Below are positions 1 through 12,480 of a DNA stretch of 64,000 nt, piece after piece. A program made the translations under genes and the position numbers. The stretch lies in assembly GCA_013396655.1 (NCBI GenBank), contig WBMV01007323.1, positions 496,001 to 560,000 of the forward strand, in the 5' to 3' direction. Every line of letters begins with the position of its first letter. The first letter of the stretch is position 1. The notes under the pieces were generated by a model. That model was not told where the DNA came from. It did not search any database and worked only from the letters and a program-made list of their open reading frames with translations. Origin of the DNA: Campylorhamphus procurvoides. Taxonomy: Eukaryota > Chordata > Aves > Passeriformes > Dendrocolaptidae.

Positions 1-3000
1 ATTCAACAGTTTTGAATTCAGGACAAGAAAAGTAAACTACGTTCTTTAAAAAACAACACCAGTGGAGCTCATTGGTATTTTCTGTAGTGCTGTAGAAATG
101 GGGAATAAACCAGTAAATTGGTAATCTCAATTTATATTCATGTATGTCAAATTAGATAACTCTTGGTGGATCTTGGGATATATCAAGATATATCAAGGTA
201 GCTATTTTGAATGTGAAACTGTACTTTGTACCCAGTAAAAAAGATTGAAGGTCTTAAAAACAAATACCAGTAAGATCATCAACACCCTTAAACCCACAAG
301 GTACTCTCAGAACACTTGAAACTACATTATTAGTAGCAGCATTTTATGAAAAGTATGACCAAAGCATTGGGAGAAACCAATTCTTCTGTAGATATTATTG
401 TTGCTTCTGTATATACTCCTGCACAAATTCTGTAGGCACCAAACTGAATGGAATTTTCTTGTAGAAGAGAAAAAAGGGGTCATGAGAGAAGGGAAGAGAA
501 GAAGCAAACACAGACCAGTAGGGATGCAAAAGACCCAAGAAACTAACTAGAAAACCACCTTCATAAAAAATCCATTTTTACAGTGCCTCCTGTTTTTCTC
601 CACTCACATATTCCACACAGACTGAGGGCTTAAAGGGTTTGCATAGGGTGCCCTCAGTTACCAATCACTAAGACTAGTTTTGCTGATATACAAATGTTAC
701 TTTCAAAATGCAAGATAACTTGGTATGACTGGATACAAACTAAAAATAAGGTCTTTGATGGAAAGAGGGGCTGGACATCTGGGAGTAGGAGCTGTTTCAT
801 GATGAGATGTAGATGTATTTTAACAGCCTGAATTGTAGGATTTTGTGCATTTGCCTCACTGACATCCTGCAATTGTTAACTAAATGTAGACACCTACAGT
901 TTAAAGACATGAGGGAGTAGTAACAGTAGAATATCCTTATGATGAGTTCTGTGGAGACATTTAACCCTAAAAGAGCCTTAGACACCTAGATTATAACAGC
1001 AATACCCCTGTCCTTTTCCTTTCCTCACTTCCTTGAAATGACTTTGTCTTTTTGTGCTTTTACTACGTTTCTATTTTCGTTTCCACACTTTCATTTTCTG
1101 TGGGAAGTTTTTGTAAAATCTAAGGTAGCTGAGTGGCATGTGCACATTATTTGAAGAAATAAAGAAAAAGGTGCTGTTCTCAGTTCCGTGAATAGTATGT
1201 AAGATATATGATCTTCCTACTGACATATTCTTTAAGATACACAGGTGTTACAAGAAATTTGGTTTCTGTGTTTCATCTACATTCCCATGGTGAATGATAA
1301 CTACTATTAACAACAAGCCCAATGCTCTTGTTTTTGCTATGCACCTTTGGAGTACCGAAGAATACAAAGTCATGGCAAAGATTTCTGAAAAAAGATTAAT
1401 AACACGTAAAGAGCTTCAGATTACTTACACGGACTGAGTAGGGCTTAAGATAGTAAATAGTTTGGAAAAAAGTTTTATTTAATAATTTATTTATTCTTGT
1501 CTCTGCATAATCATGAGCTCCAGTATGTCTGAGTAGGCAATGGTTATATAAAAATTGAAAATGTAGAGTGAAGAAGTTTTGATTGTCCAGCTAGGAAATC
1601 AGATGTTCTGGCATATATAATAAATACTAACTCTGAACAGTGGTTAAGGATTTTGTTGGAAGTACTATTTCATGTTTTATTTTACTCTTACAAATTTAAT
1701 TTAATTTTTTTATCACCCCAAAATTCAATCTGTAAATGTATTTTCCCATAAAATTTGTATCTGCCATATAAGATGTTGTTAAAAATTGCTCTAAATGCTT
1801 TTAGGGGAAGTTGTGTTGGACAGTTCCTAATGTTTTAGCTAAAGGATTGGTTTTTGGACTGTGTTTATGCTGTACCAAGGAGGTCTTTCAAAGATTTAGT
1901 TTAAAAACAACACCAGAAATTCACAGGATATTGCTATTTTAAGTTTAGGGTTTTTTTTATGCAATTATACAATTTTCTCTCAAGGTGAAAGATGACATGT
2001 TAATTCATATGTATAAAAAAAGTGTCTGCATGTTTCTGTAGAGAGGGTTTCCTACACAGGTGAATAGTAGAGATAGTGTCAGAAAGACCATGAGAGCAAA
2101 TTGAGGTAAAGTATATTACATACATAAATGCCCACAGCAAAGGCCACAGCGAGATTCCTTCAGCTAGATTTATTCTATACCTTCTCAGCAGTAACAGTAC
2201 TACAAGCATATTGATTTGACAGAATTTTATTAGGTATTTGGCTGAATTATGCAAATGAGGTTCTGGTTAACCATAACTAGATTTGAGAATACAAAAAGTT
2301 GTAAATACGGAATTAAATATTATAAGGCAGTTAAAGGGAAAGTTTGGCCAAAACGTAAAGCTCCATGGTCTAAAAGGGAGCTTGCTTATGGTCAGATTTC
2401 CATATGGAGTTCTGTTTAATATGGGCAGACAGAAAACATTGGAAATAAAACTTATTTATCAGCATAAATAAGGAAATAGGGTAATTCAAGGAACAAAACC
2501 CTGCCACTTCCATAAAAGACAATACCTGAACCAAATCCCATTTTAATGAATATTAATAGGATGGCTTAAAGATATTTCCAAATAATGTCTGAAAAAATGA
2601 AAAGAAAAACCTCAAATGCATCATAACACTTTGATATTATAACTCTTTTTAAGCATACCATTAGTTACTATATTTTATCTAATTTCCTAATGCTCTTCCA
2701 TTCATTTCTGTGCCCCTTTTGTTTCTGTTTTTTCTCACTCTCTCTTACTTTTTTTGTGGGCAGTGAGGTCCTAGACTCCTGTCTTTCATTGTAGGAGAGA
2801 TTTGTGGTCTACATTAACAATTACCTGTGGTTTTCTTTCATGTCTTTTCTGAAGTTCTATATTTTCAGTCTGCCTCTGTTTCTTCCCTCACTACGTCATT
2901 AACTCCCAAGTAACTGCTTTCTCTAGCACTGTTGTCTAGTTTCTAGAGTTTAGAGCAGGGGTTTCAATTAATACATTGAAGAGCCTTGATTGTACTATTA

Positions 3001-4590
3001 TGGATGTACTGATTTCAGTTGAACTACAGAGACTTATGCCAGCTCAGGGAGTAGTCATTGTGTATATCTCACATAGCCTGGGTTTATTGAAGTAAACCTA
3101 TTTACAAAGGAAGTATTACTCCAATCCTGGTATGAAACCTGTAAATCTTTGTAGGCTCACTTGATGTGAATGATGACAAGAGTGGATCCCATTACAGAAT
3201 CATAAAATATATTACATAGAATTTTAAGTAGTGTAGAAATAAACATTTTAAAAAAAAACACAACACCCTCCCCCAGTATTAGAGTGAAATGCTTTTTCCA
3301 GAGAGAGAGAAAAAACAAAACACATCTCTTTATATCCCTAGACAATGATCTCCCATTGCAATTTATGATCCAAATTAAAATTTGCTATAAATTGTGACTA
3401 GCTGATCCCAGTCAAGTTTTTCAGTTGTTAAACACTGTCTCTTATCAATAAATCATCCTGATTAAAAAATAGAATTAATCATGTCATAACTACTCAGCAG
3501 AAAGAGATCATTTCATTTACCCCATGCATAAAGAAAGAGATTTGCAAACATCTAAATTTCTGATATTTACAGTAAATGTATTTATTATTTAAGAGTTCTT
3601 TCTTGCCTTTCGTTTATTCTTTTTTCTTACCCTTTCCTTGGTACAGGGATAAATCCTTTTTTTCCATCTCCATGTTCTTTAACAGATGCAAAACCAGCTA
3701 TTACAATATAAGGCTATTTTTCAAATGAGAAAGATAAATACACAACATCTCTCAATCTTAAGCTACAAAGATTTTGGAGCACAATAGCTGTATTCATGGA
3801 AGAGCATGGCATAGTGTTTCTAAAGCTTGCTGTTCATTTTGTACATAGTTTATATAGTTGCAGATTATAAATATCTGAAGAGGTATTCACATACACTAAG
3901 GTGAGATCAAGATGTAAAGAGGCAGCTACTAAAGAAAGAAACAAAGCCTTTGTCAGATTGCCAGTGAACAAGACCATAATGACCCAGCTGAATTCCACTT
4001 TGGCATCACTGCTGATCCAAGACATGCGTTTGAGCTGTGCTCTTGAATGGCTAAGGATGAGGCACTGTACAGCCACTAATGTTTATGGAGTAAGAAATTA
4101 CATTCAGAAATTATGTTCAGAAGATGGAAGCAGATATGGAATTTCAACATATTACATTAAAATATATATTTATACAGGTAATACTGTTTTGAGTAAACAA
4201 ATAAGAGATCACTTCAGGGAGGATTCTCTCCTTTCTGTCAGGTCCCGTCACTCAACAAGATTAGTAAGGTTTTAAATATGAACAACTAGGACAGTGTCAA
4301 ACAGATTAAAAAGTACACAACATCTTGGATATGCCAAGTTTTTAATGTCAAGCTCAGAGTGGTTGTGAAGTAGAATTTCTCTGCACAGGTACAGGAAGGC
4401 CAGTACTTCAGGAAAACTAAGTGCTCATCTCCAGTGTATCTGTGGATGTTTAGTAACTGCTGTTACAATCTGCTTGAATATTGCAGAAAGAACTTTAGAT
4501 TCGAATATTTTCCCCAACAAAATTAAAACTCAAACCAAGTTATCCGTTTATTTCAAAAACTGATTTTTTTATTAATTAATTGCTAAGAGA
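1..4590. other. AT-rich unique DNA, no gene seen
   Basis: This stretch is AT-rich and looks single-copy. The longest open frame is 124 codons at 3901-4275 (+). Its translation shows no domain, signal peptide or repeat that I recognise, and it is overlapped by an 80-codon frame on the other strand, as expected by chance. No repeat family, RNA gene or promoter could be supported. Confidence 0.6.
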
Positions 4591-4593
4591 TGC

Positions 4594-4717
4594 AGAGAGA
4601 GAGAGAGAATAAGAAAAGATTGGAAAAAATGCAGAGATTAACTTTTTAGAAGCAGAGAGAAAGAATACCACCATAAATTACTCTTTTGCCAGAGATGTCG
4701 GGGGTGTGAGTGNGTGA
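4594..4717. repeat. Short (AG)n run and GT-rich tract containing an N
   Basis: A pure AG run of about 16 bases sits at 4594-4609. About 90 bases later a GT-rich patch (4702-4717) contains an undetermined base at 4713. The N sits in low-complexity sequence, so it probably marks an unresolved base in a short slippage-prone tract rather than a large gap. Confidence 0.7.
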
Positions 4718-4719
4718 TA

Positions 4720-6890
4720 AGATATACAGGAGGTTTGTTTGCTGGGTTGAGCTGGTGTGAGTCTTCATAATCAGGCTGTCTCCTGTAAGGCTTTTGGATG
4801 TTTATTCCATTGATAGGATGTCGGAATATTAATTACCTTTTGTGTGTGTTATCTGTATACAACAACTGCTTACCAGACACATAGAATCTTGGGCATCTGT
4901 GCACCTAAGAGACTATCTGGTAAATACGAAAATTAGCATGGAAATCTGTTTCAAAGGGATATGTGATAGATCTAATCACATAATTCAGGTTATGTTGAAA
5001 AGATTAGTTCTGAAACTGAACTAAAGCAGTCTAAACTATGGTGCTGTTTGAGAACTGACAGTCCTTGGACTCCCAGTCCTTTTTTATATAATTTGCACAA
5101 GTAGACTGGTGGATCTGTAACTTCAGTAGGGTTTTTTCAAACATTCTGATAGACAAGGAAAAACCTTAAGTTAATCAGCTTTATTTATACTGCAACAATG
5201 CAAGACTCACTGACAATTATAGTACAGAATCCTAAATATTTTTTGAGTAATATAGTGTTTTCACTACATGTAACAATAACTCAAAAATTTTCTTTTCATA
5301 GTACTTTCATTTAAAACATATTGGGGAAAAATAAATCATTGACACAGAAGTGAAAAAGTCCTGAAAAAAATTGTTTTAGAGTGGAAGGAAGTTTGATTCC
5401 TAATGGCTCTATTTGCCAAGGAAAGAAGAAATGACAACAATAGGTTTAAATATGCTTTTTATATTGACATAGCTGAATCTTTATTTAAAAAAAGCATGTA
5501 GTCATCTACATACCCACACAAGCAATATGCCAACATTTCCACATATATTCATAATTTTCAAAACTTGTGGATGTTGTTGCTTATCTCTCCACTAATACTA
5601 GGATAGATGAATAATTTATCTGTTTTAATAAGTAAAAACTTCAAAATAGAGAATTCAGAACAGACACCCTACATTTGTTACTGCTCTTTGCTTCTAAAAC
5701 TACTACATCATTATAATCCAAGGAGTCAAGGATATCACAGATATGTTTGCAAGAGAGTCACTCTTTCATTTAAAAATTGTCTCACCCTTTTGAATATGGA
5801 TAATATTAATTCAAAAGGTAAATCTTCAGGGTAGCAATGGTTTATGTACTTAGCATGTGTGTGGCCTGTTTTCTTGAACAGGAAATAGAATAAATATTGT
5901 TATTGTTACAAAGGGTCAAATTGTTTTGAAAATTACCCTCTCAAAGGTAAAGATTGGCTTAAAGGAATAAAGCATCCTTAGCAACAAATAAAACAAAAGC
6001 TTGTTTTTAGATCATGTATGTATGTTTCAAATTTTCTTTTCACAGTATTTGTTAGCCATATAATCCCACTAGATTTTTAGAAACCAAGTAAAGTTTGGAG
6101 GGAAGGAAAACATCTCTTCTGATTGTTTCTCAACATCAATAAACATACCCTTGCAAAAGGTTAGTTGATTATCATTATTATAAGTCATTATTATAAGGAA
6201 ATTCTAGTTTTAGTAATATATTTGCCTAAATTTACCTATTTAGTAATATATTTTTAGTAATATATTGTCCTAAATTTTCAAAGGGGTGTGATACAGCAGC
6301 TAATAAAGTGTGAGTATACTAATGAAAAGCCATCAGCAATTTCCAGCTGCCATAGTACGTGTGTACGGAGAGCTTAGCTAAGTGCAAGAGGCTAGAGAGT
6401 GAAAGTATGTTCTTTTCAGCTGCAAAAGATCTTCAGACCTTACTCCAGTAACTAACGTCGCCCTCAACTTAATCTAGTCTACTGTGAATATAAGACCTGA
6501 TATTATCTCTCTGTGTATAGAATTTATTTCCTCGCTTTAGTGTCTGGTATTACAGCCAGTAATAAAGATGTTCCTTTAATAAGCAGAGAAAAAGGTCATG
6601 AGTTCATTCCTCTTGAAGGTCATGATGCCTGTAGAGAAAAGGAGTTATTATGCAACTAAGAAAATTGCCTAGCTCTTCTTATTCCCACAGATTTCTTGCT
6701 TAGATGTTGATCTTCAAAAGACAAGGGTAGGGAAGAGAGAAAAAGGTGTGTTGAATTAGGTGTGCCTGAAATCCTTTAAGGTGGGAGTCAAAATAGCATA
6801 ATTAGAAAGAGAAAAGGAAAAAAAAAAGTAACCATTATTTGGATGATTGATAGAAAGTTAGTGGGGGATTAGTAAATGGAAAATGATATT
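4720..6890. other. AT-rich unique DNA with small local duplications
   Basis: There is no gene or dispersed repeat that I recognise. At 6172-6197 a 13-bp unit, TCATTATTATAAG, is repeated twice perfectly. Just downstream the motif TAGTAATATAT occurs at 6211, 6241 and 6255. These look like recent replication-slippage duplications in AT-rich DNA. Confidence 0.6.
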
Positions 6891-6899
6891 ATTTTACAT

Positions 6900-7440
6900 A
6901 AAGAAAAATTTCCATTGCTTATAGTGTGGGAGATGTGCAAAGGATACCACTGAGGGACTGGGGCCTGTGAATGAACCCACAGTGGGGCATGAACAGGCCT
7001 AAAGTGAAGGCAGTCTGTGAAGGAACTCAGGCAGTGACAGCCCCAGGGGAACTGGGGCCCATGAAGGGACCCTTGCCAGGGCAGGGTCACCCTGAAGTGT
7101 ACAGCAGCCCATGAATAGTCCACACTGGAGCATAGGAAATAATTAAAAGGTGAGAAGCAGTGGAGAAAAACAATAAGATGCAGAGCACAGCTGTGCACTG
7201 ACCTTGACATCTTGCAGTGCCCATTACCTCTCCAAGGGGTGTGGAAAGGACTGTGTGCATTGTGCTACAAAAACAAGGGAAATGGAGACTAGGAAGGTGG
7301 GAAAGAGTTGTTGGACCAGAGCAAAACCTGAGAAATGAGGAGACATGTTGAGGTGTTTTTAGCTGATTACTATCTTTGTTTTTTAAATACCTGAGACCAT
7401 AACCAAAAAATTATGAAGTGATACTGCTGGCATCGAGATT
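6900..7440 (+). repeat. Degraded retroelement-like patch with internal degenerate repeats
   Basis: This is a GC-richer patch in AT-rich surroundings. At about 6945-7135 it carries four degenerate units built around GCCCATGAA-GGACCC-CACTGGAGCA. The unit spacing is irregular, roughly 35-75 bp. A G-rich purine stretch and a T-rich end (about 7290-7390) follow. The organisation resembles a high-copy avian retroelement segment (possibly an ERVL-like internal region) that I remember only from general familiarity. No reading frame is intact; a 113-codon frame on the minus strand (6869-7210) is incidental. It could instead be an unrelated degenerate minisatellite. Confidence 0.4.
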
Positions 7441-10120
7441 GCTTTGCCCATGACAACTAAAACATGAACTTATATTATTTGAACTAGAATAATTTTTATT
7501 TGAGGGTTGCTTGGAGCTCATGTTGTACCCAAATTGGTTTACTTATGCTTGGCCATGTGCAAAGTCCCTGTCTTTTGTTTCATGTACCTGTTTGTTCCAC
7601 ACACAATGCCATTTTCAATGCTCAGTTTATTTCCACATGGTCCCATCAATAATTTAATGTACCTTTGTGTATCTTGTTCATATGACATAGGTGAATACAT
7701 ATGGGATATACAGATGTCCTTCAGTATCATGTACTTTTGAACCAATATATGAAGAGGAGGTCAATGCTTTAGAGAGAAAGAGACTATGAGGGCAGTAAAA
7801 TCAATGAACTCTTTATTTAATTTAGATTGCAGAATGACCACCAGCTGTTACTGCATCAAATCAAAAGCCAAAACAGACACACAAAGAAATGCAATCGAGT
7901 TTCCATGGGAACTGCAGTGAAGTACATGATGACAAAACTTTCTGTAAGTATAAAATGTGCAGAATTGGCTTAAAAAACAAAACGAGAGCAAAACTGAAAC
8001 AAAGAGATAGTCTTTTCTAGTCAGGAACTTATTTTTTTCACTTAGGATACAGCTTGAGTACCAAATCAGTTTTTCACAGCAGGTAATTTACGGAATTCAT
8101 AATATTAGATATTAGATAGATATTTGTCTAAAGAGTGTTGTGTATGAATATATATGAAAAAGAGACAATACAAAAAAGCAACTGGGATGAAAACCTATAT
8201 GAAACTTTACAGAAAACATGATGCTGTATTGATGCAATCCTCTCTCTAATAAATATAGTAAATCTAACTAGTTTGGAACAAAGTTCATTCAAAAGACACC
8301 GGCTACTTGCTGACCTATTACAGTGCAGTTAAATACCATCCTGAAAGCTTGAGTTTAATAGTAGACTTGGACTTTTTTTGCCTTAACATGGTAATTGTAG
8401 GGAAAGTTTACAGCTGACATATTACTTTTCTAACACACTATTCTCTCCTTGGTAACTAGAACTTGAATTAGAGTTGTACTCTCCTCATACACATTTGAAG
8501 GAGGTGAAAATCCTTGAAACCTGCATAACTCTTTGCTCAGGAATTTTTACTTTGTCTCATGGACGGTCATTTTGCAGCATTGTACATTAGTTCATATAAA
8601 AGATTAATACAGCTAATCTAGACATAAAGCAATTTTGTTGTCATACTACAAATCCAATAAAACCATAAATAGCAGAGAATATATGCCACATCTCTCATTG
8701 TTTTCTAGATTATAGAAAATAATTGAAAAGTACTGACATTACATCTCTTTTTTCACACCTTGTATGATTTTACAAATGAATATCCTTTATGTGTTGCAAA
8801 AATATCCCAGAAATTCCTTTTTTTCCTTTTAAATAGGAGTTGTTCCAAATTGTGTCTTCAAGTATCTCTGATATTTCTATTCTGCTCTAAATAAATGTGG
8901 ATTTTTTTTAAACTGGAAGATCCTTATTCTGTGATGAAGGAAATAAGCTAGGCTTGCGAAGCACTCTGAGGTGAAAGGAATTATTTTAGAAAGAGATGAG
9001 ACAACTGTACTGAGCTTCCCAACACTTTTAATCATAAAAGATTCATGGGTTTATTTGAGAAGAATCTCTGTTACTTACATCACAACTCAAAGATTTTTTA
9101 AGAAAAGTCATCAGGTTAGAAAAATTCCCTTTATTTCAAAATGTGCTTGCTTTTTCTAAAAAATCACATATATAGGTCACCCTTCTTAGTTGCTTAATTC
9201 TTGAAAAAATTTGGGAACATATCAATCCATTAAATAGTTGGAAACATTTAAACTTAAATCCTCACAGTGACAACAGAAATATTGGCAGATATTTTCCTAG
9301 AGCTATATAGGAAATTCGAGGGTTCCCAGGAGGCATGTGAACTTGGAGGACTTTTACCAAATCTTTAGGAAGATCTAGGAAAACACCACCTCTATCCCTT
9401 GGTTAAACACAGGGAAGCTTCTTTTAAGGAAAAGAATTGTATCAAAACATATCTTTCATCAACACAATATGTGGAAGACATAGACATGAAATACAGTCTT
9501 CCATTGACTCAGTTATAGTCATTCTTCACCTTCCACTGGTGAAATGTTTAAGTATTGAGAGTCCATTGCTTAACCTTAACTCTAACTCACAGGAGAAATC
9601 TTCTTAAAGAAGCACTAACCACAATTTACTTTTGTTGCTCCCCCTCCCCCCCCGAATTTTTAGTAAGTTAGATGTGAAATAAATATTTTTTGAAGGTTTT
9701 TTAGAGCTGTGTGGTTAACCAAACAACATTAGGACATATCAGTTTAACAGAAAACTGGAAATTTTCTTCAGCTTATGCTGTGTCTGTGTAATTGTACTTT
9801 TCAAGATACAATTATAGACTCTGCAATTGTGTATTTTTTGTTTGTTCCTGGCATTTCTATATACCCATCCTATTCTTCATGATTACATAGAGAATATATT
9901 GATGGCCACAAAACTGTGGGAAAAGCTTTGCAAAAGGCTCCATAAGATCATCCTTTTGAACATCATCCAAATACTAATTCTGTGCTTCTGAATATTCAGT
10001 GAACAGAAATAGAGAAGTATAATATCAGTACAGACTAAAGAGAATGAGGCTATAAACCTTTAGGTGTGAAATGAATCTAAAAGTCAGACTAAAATCTCTA
10101 AAGATCACTCTTTATTAAGG
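7441..10120. other. AT-rich unique DNA, nothing recognised
   Basis: All frames are short (77 codons or fewer), with low-information translations. No CR1 tail, LTR ends, RNA gene or CpG-rich promoter could be identified. Confidence 0.6.
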
Positions 10121-10252
10121 AAAAAAACAAACAAACAAAAAAAAACCCCAAAACACTCAAAACAACAAAACCAACAAAAAACCAAACCAAACCAAACCAG
10201 ACCAAAAAACAAAACAAAACAAAACAAAAAACAAAACACAAAAAAACCCCAC
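10121..10252. repeat. A/C-rich low-complexity tract, (AAAAC)n-like
   Basis: About 130 bases consist almost only of A and C. The units are variable (AAAC, AAAAC, CCAAA), including a run of CCAAA repeats near 10181-10200 and AAAAC repeats near 10207-10230. It is a diverged simple repeat with no coding potential. Confidence 0.9.
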
Positions 10253-11990
10253 ATTGAGAAAGTATGCATTCTTTATGAGGATATCCCCCAAAATGCTCTT
10301 AAACTATTAGAATTACAGGGGAAAAAAAAGTATAACAAAATTACTTTAAAATCTTTGTTCTTACATGTCCTGTAATCTGTTGTTCAGTATTTCCTATGAG
10401 GTATCAGCAGTTCTTAAGGCAAGAGGCAATTCTTTCAAAACAAGCTCCATTGGTCTTCAGGGAATGCTCAGGAAACGTACTTCCATAAATTGCAGGTATT
10501 TGTCTCAGCTCACTGACTTTGTATCTCTGTTTGCATGTGATTAAGAAAATTCACACGTTGAGCCTTGGTGTCATTGAGTTTAAAATTTTCCCATTTCTCA
10601 GTCTTTCTATTACATAATTAAAACTGCCCCTTTGAACAGGCACTCTTTTTCTGTTGTTGCTGCTGTTTTTGCAGTTCACGTTCAACACTTGGAATGTAAT
10701 TTTTGTAGGCATTTTAAAAATAAATGAGTATATCTAATGTTGGGGTTTTTTTATACTAGAAAAATCTCCTTGAATTTTTTAATGCAAATGAGTTACTTAC
10801 AAATGAATACTATTGTCTTAATTTTCTGGATACAGTTGTAAGAACACTTTGGCAATTTTTAACTGACAGAACTTCTTAGTATTCCATATGTAACCACTCC
10901 CTTCTATGTGTTCCCATAGCAGGGTTTGAAATTCTTAACATACACCTGTCGGACTCTTCCTGGGCTACTGTAAAACTTGTAATATCAAACTGCAAGTAGA
11001 CTAACTTGGGTTGTGATTCTAGGTGAAACAAATGTGTTAGGCATAATGTGATTGACAAAACTGACTTTGCTATTGAAAGAGAGCTGCAGAAGGTTTATAG
11101 AGGTAGATTCCTATTAACAAAAATTTGTACTCAGTGGTTTTGACCAAGTGTAGGTCATTGTGCATGACAGAAATATAAATACTAATGAGTTTAACAGTAT
11201 TAAGGAAGGTCCTCTTGTGAAGGTACATTAAAGCCAAAGTAGAGAGTGTCAAGTCAATAAAGAAAATATAGTTCCTATATTGATCTTTTGGTACTAAAAT
11301 TTTCTGCTAAGAGTCACTAGATATTTGCATCAGAGAAACTCTGTCTGGAGTTCACATCAGTTTTCAAGATGATTGCTATAGAAATAAAATGTTTCAGTAT
11401 AATGAGAAAGTTGAAATCACTAGAAAGCAGCTTACAGATAGTAGTATCAACACCCTGATGTGATATGAAGGCGAAGAAGCAGTGTCGGTCAGTTGGGAAT
11501 GGTGTAGAACTGACTACAAGAATCTAATTCTGGAGTTCAGCACGTTTTAATCAATATAATATAACCAAATGACTTCCTACTGCTCTTTCTCTTCACTTTA
11601 GCCTCACAAATGAAGACTAAACATGTATCCTGACTAATCTGCCTCTCATAAGCTGTACCAATTAGATGTCTGCATTAGGTGTTCGGAAGAATAACCTGCA
11701 TGGTAAAAGAAACAATACCAGATTTAAACAGTTCTAATTGACTTTATGCAGTTTATATTATAAAAGCTCAGGAACAGGAGAAGGAAGGAGGGGCATTCAT
11801 GGTCATAGCATTTGTCTTCCCAAGCAAACATTACGTACGCTGAGGCCCTGATTCCCAAGAAGTGGCTGAATATCTTGCCTACCAATGGGAAGTACTGAAT
11901 GAATTCCTCTTTTGAACACATAGAGATTTTGTTTTCCTTATTACATTACCAATACCTCAATTTATGAGTCTTATATCCTTCCTTCTGTTT
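10253..11990. other. AT-rich unique DNA, nothing recognised
   Basis: No frame longer than 65 codons is present. No repeat family, RNA gene or regulatory cluster is visible. Confidence 0.6.
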
Positions 11991-11994
11991 TCTG

Positions 11995-12480
11995 CCCATC
12001 CATGGGAGAGGCAAATAAGTGAGAGGCTGGATGGGTGTTTGACTGCTGGCTGGAGACAAGTGTTAGACACTAGATCGGTAACTGCTGGCTCGGAACTGCC
12101 TTGTGTGGACTGCGTGTGTGTGTGGAGGGGACAGGGATGGGTTGAACGTCACCAAGGTGGGGTGGCATTGTGTCCCTCACGACAGCCCCTGGAGCCCACA
12201 TGGGGAGCTCCAAAGTGTCTGTTAGTCACAAAGAGCCCAGGAAAACTCCAACACTCCACAGTTTCTGGAGCCCCTGACCCAGCTCGGATTGGCAAGGAGA
12301 GGGAGAACACGTTCCCTCACCGTGGCCTGGGACCCCGGAGTGGCCCATGGGCCAGAGTCCCCGCCTGGGCAGGGTGGCCATAGAGACCAGAGCAGAGGTA
12401 GCACGAGGTCTCCATTGTGGGCCCTGGCCTGTTCTGCATTCTGATGACAGTCATCTCACTAACCCCTGGAAGAACTGTTG
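11995..12480. other. GC-rich island of unknown origin
   Basis: Base composition changes abruptly from AT-rich flanks to GC-rich DNA with scattered CpGs, then returns near 12480. The plus strand is open for 139 codons (11964-12383), but the translation is rich in Gly, Pro, Arg and Trp. It has no domain I recognise, and GC-rich DNA has few stop codons anyway. A minus-strand frame overlaps it. There is no TATA box, poly(A) signal or clear LTR termini. It could be an unrecognised retroelement or ERV fragment, a decayed retrocopy of a gene, or a non-promoter GC island. I assign no function. Confidence 0.45.

Noticed and set aside
3901..4275. 124-codon plus-strand open frame
   Set aside because: No recognisable domain, overlapped by an opposite-strand frame, no promoter or splice context; compatible with chance.
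11964..12383. 139-codon open frame, the longest in the window
   Set aside because: It lies in the GC-rich island, where stop codons are rare; the composition-biased translation matches nothing known.
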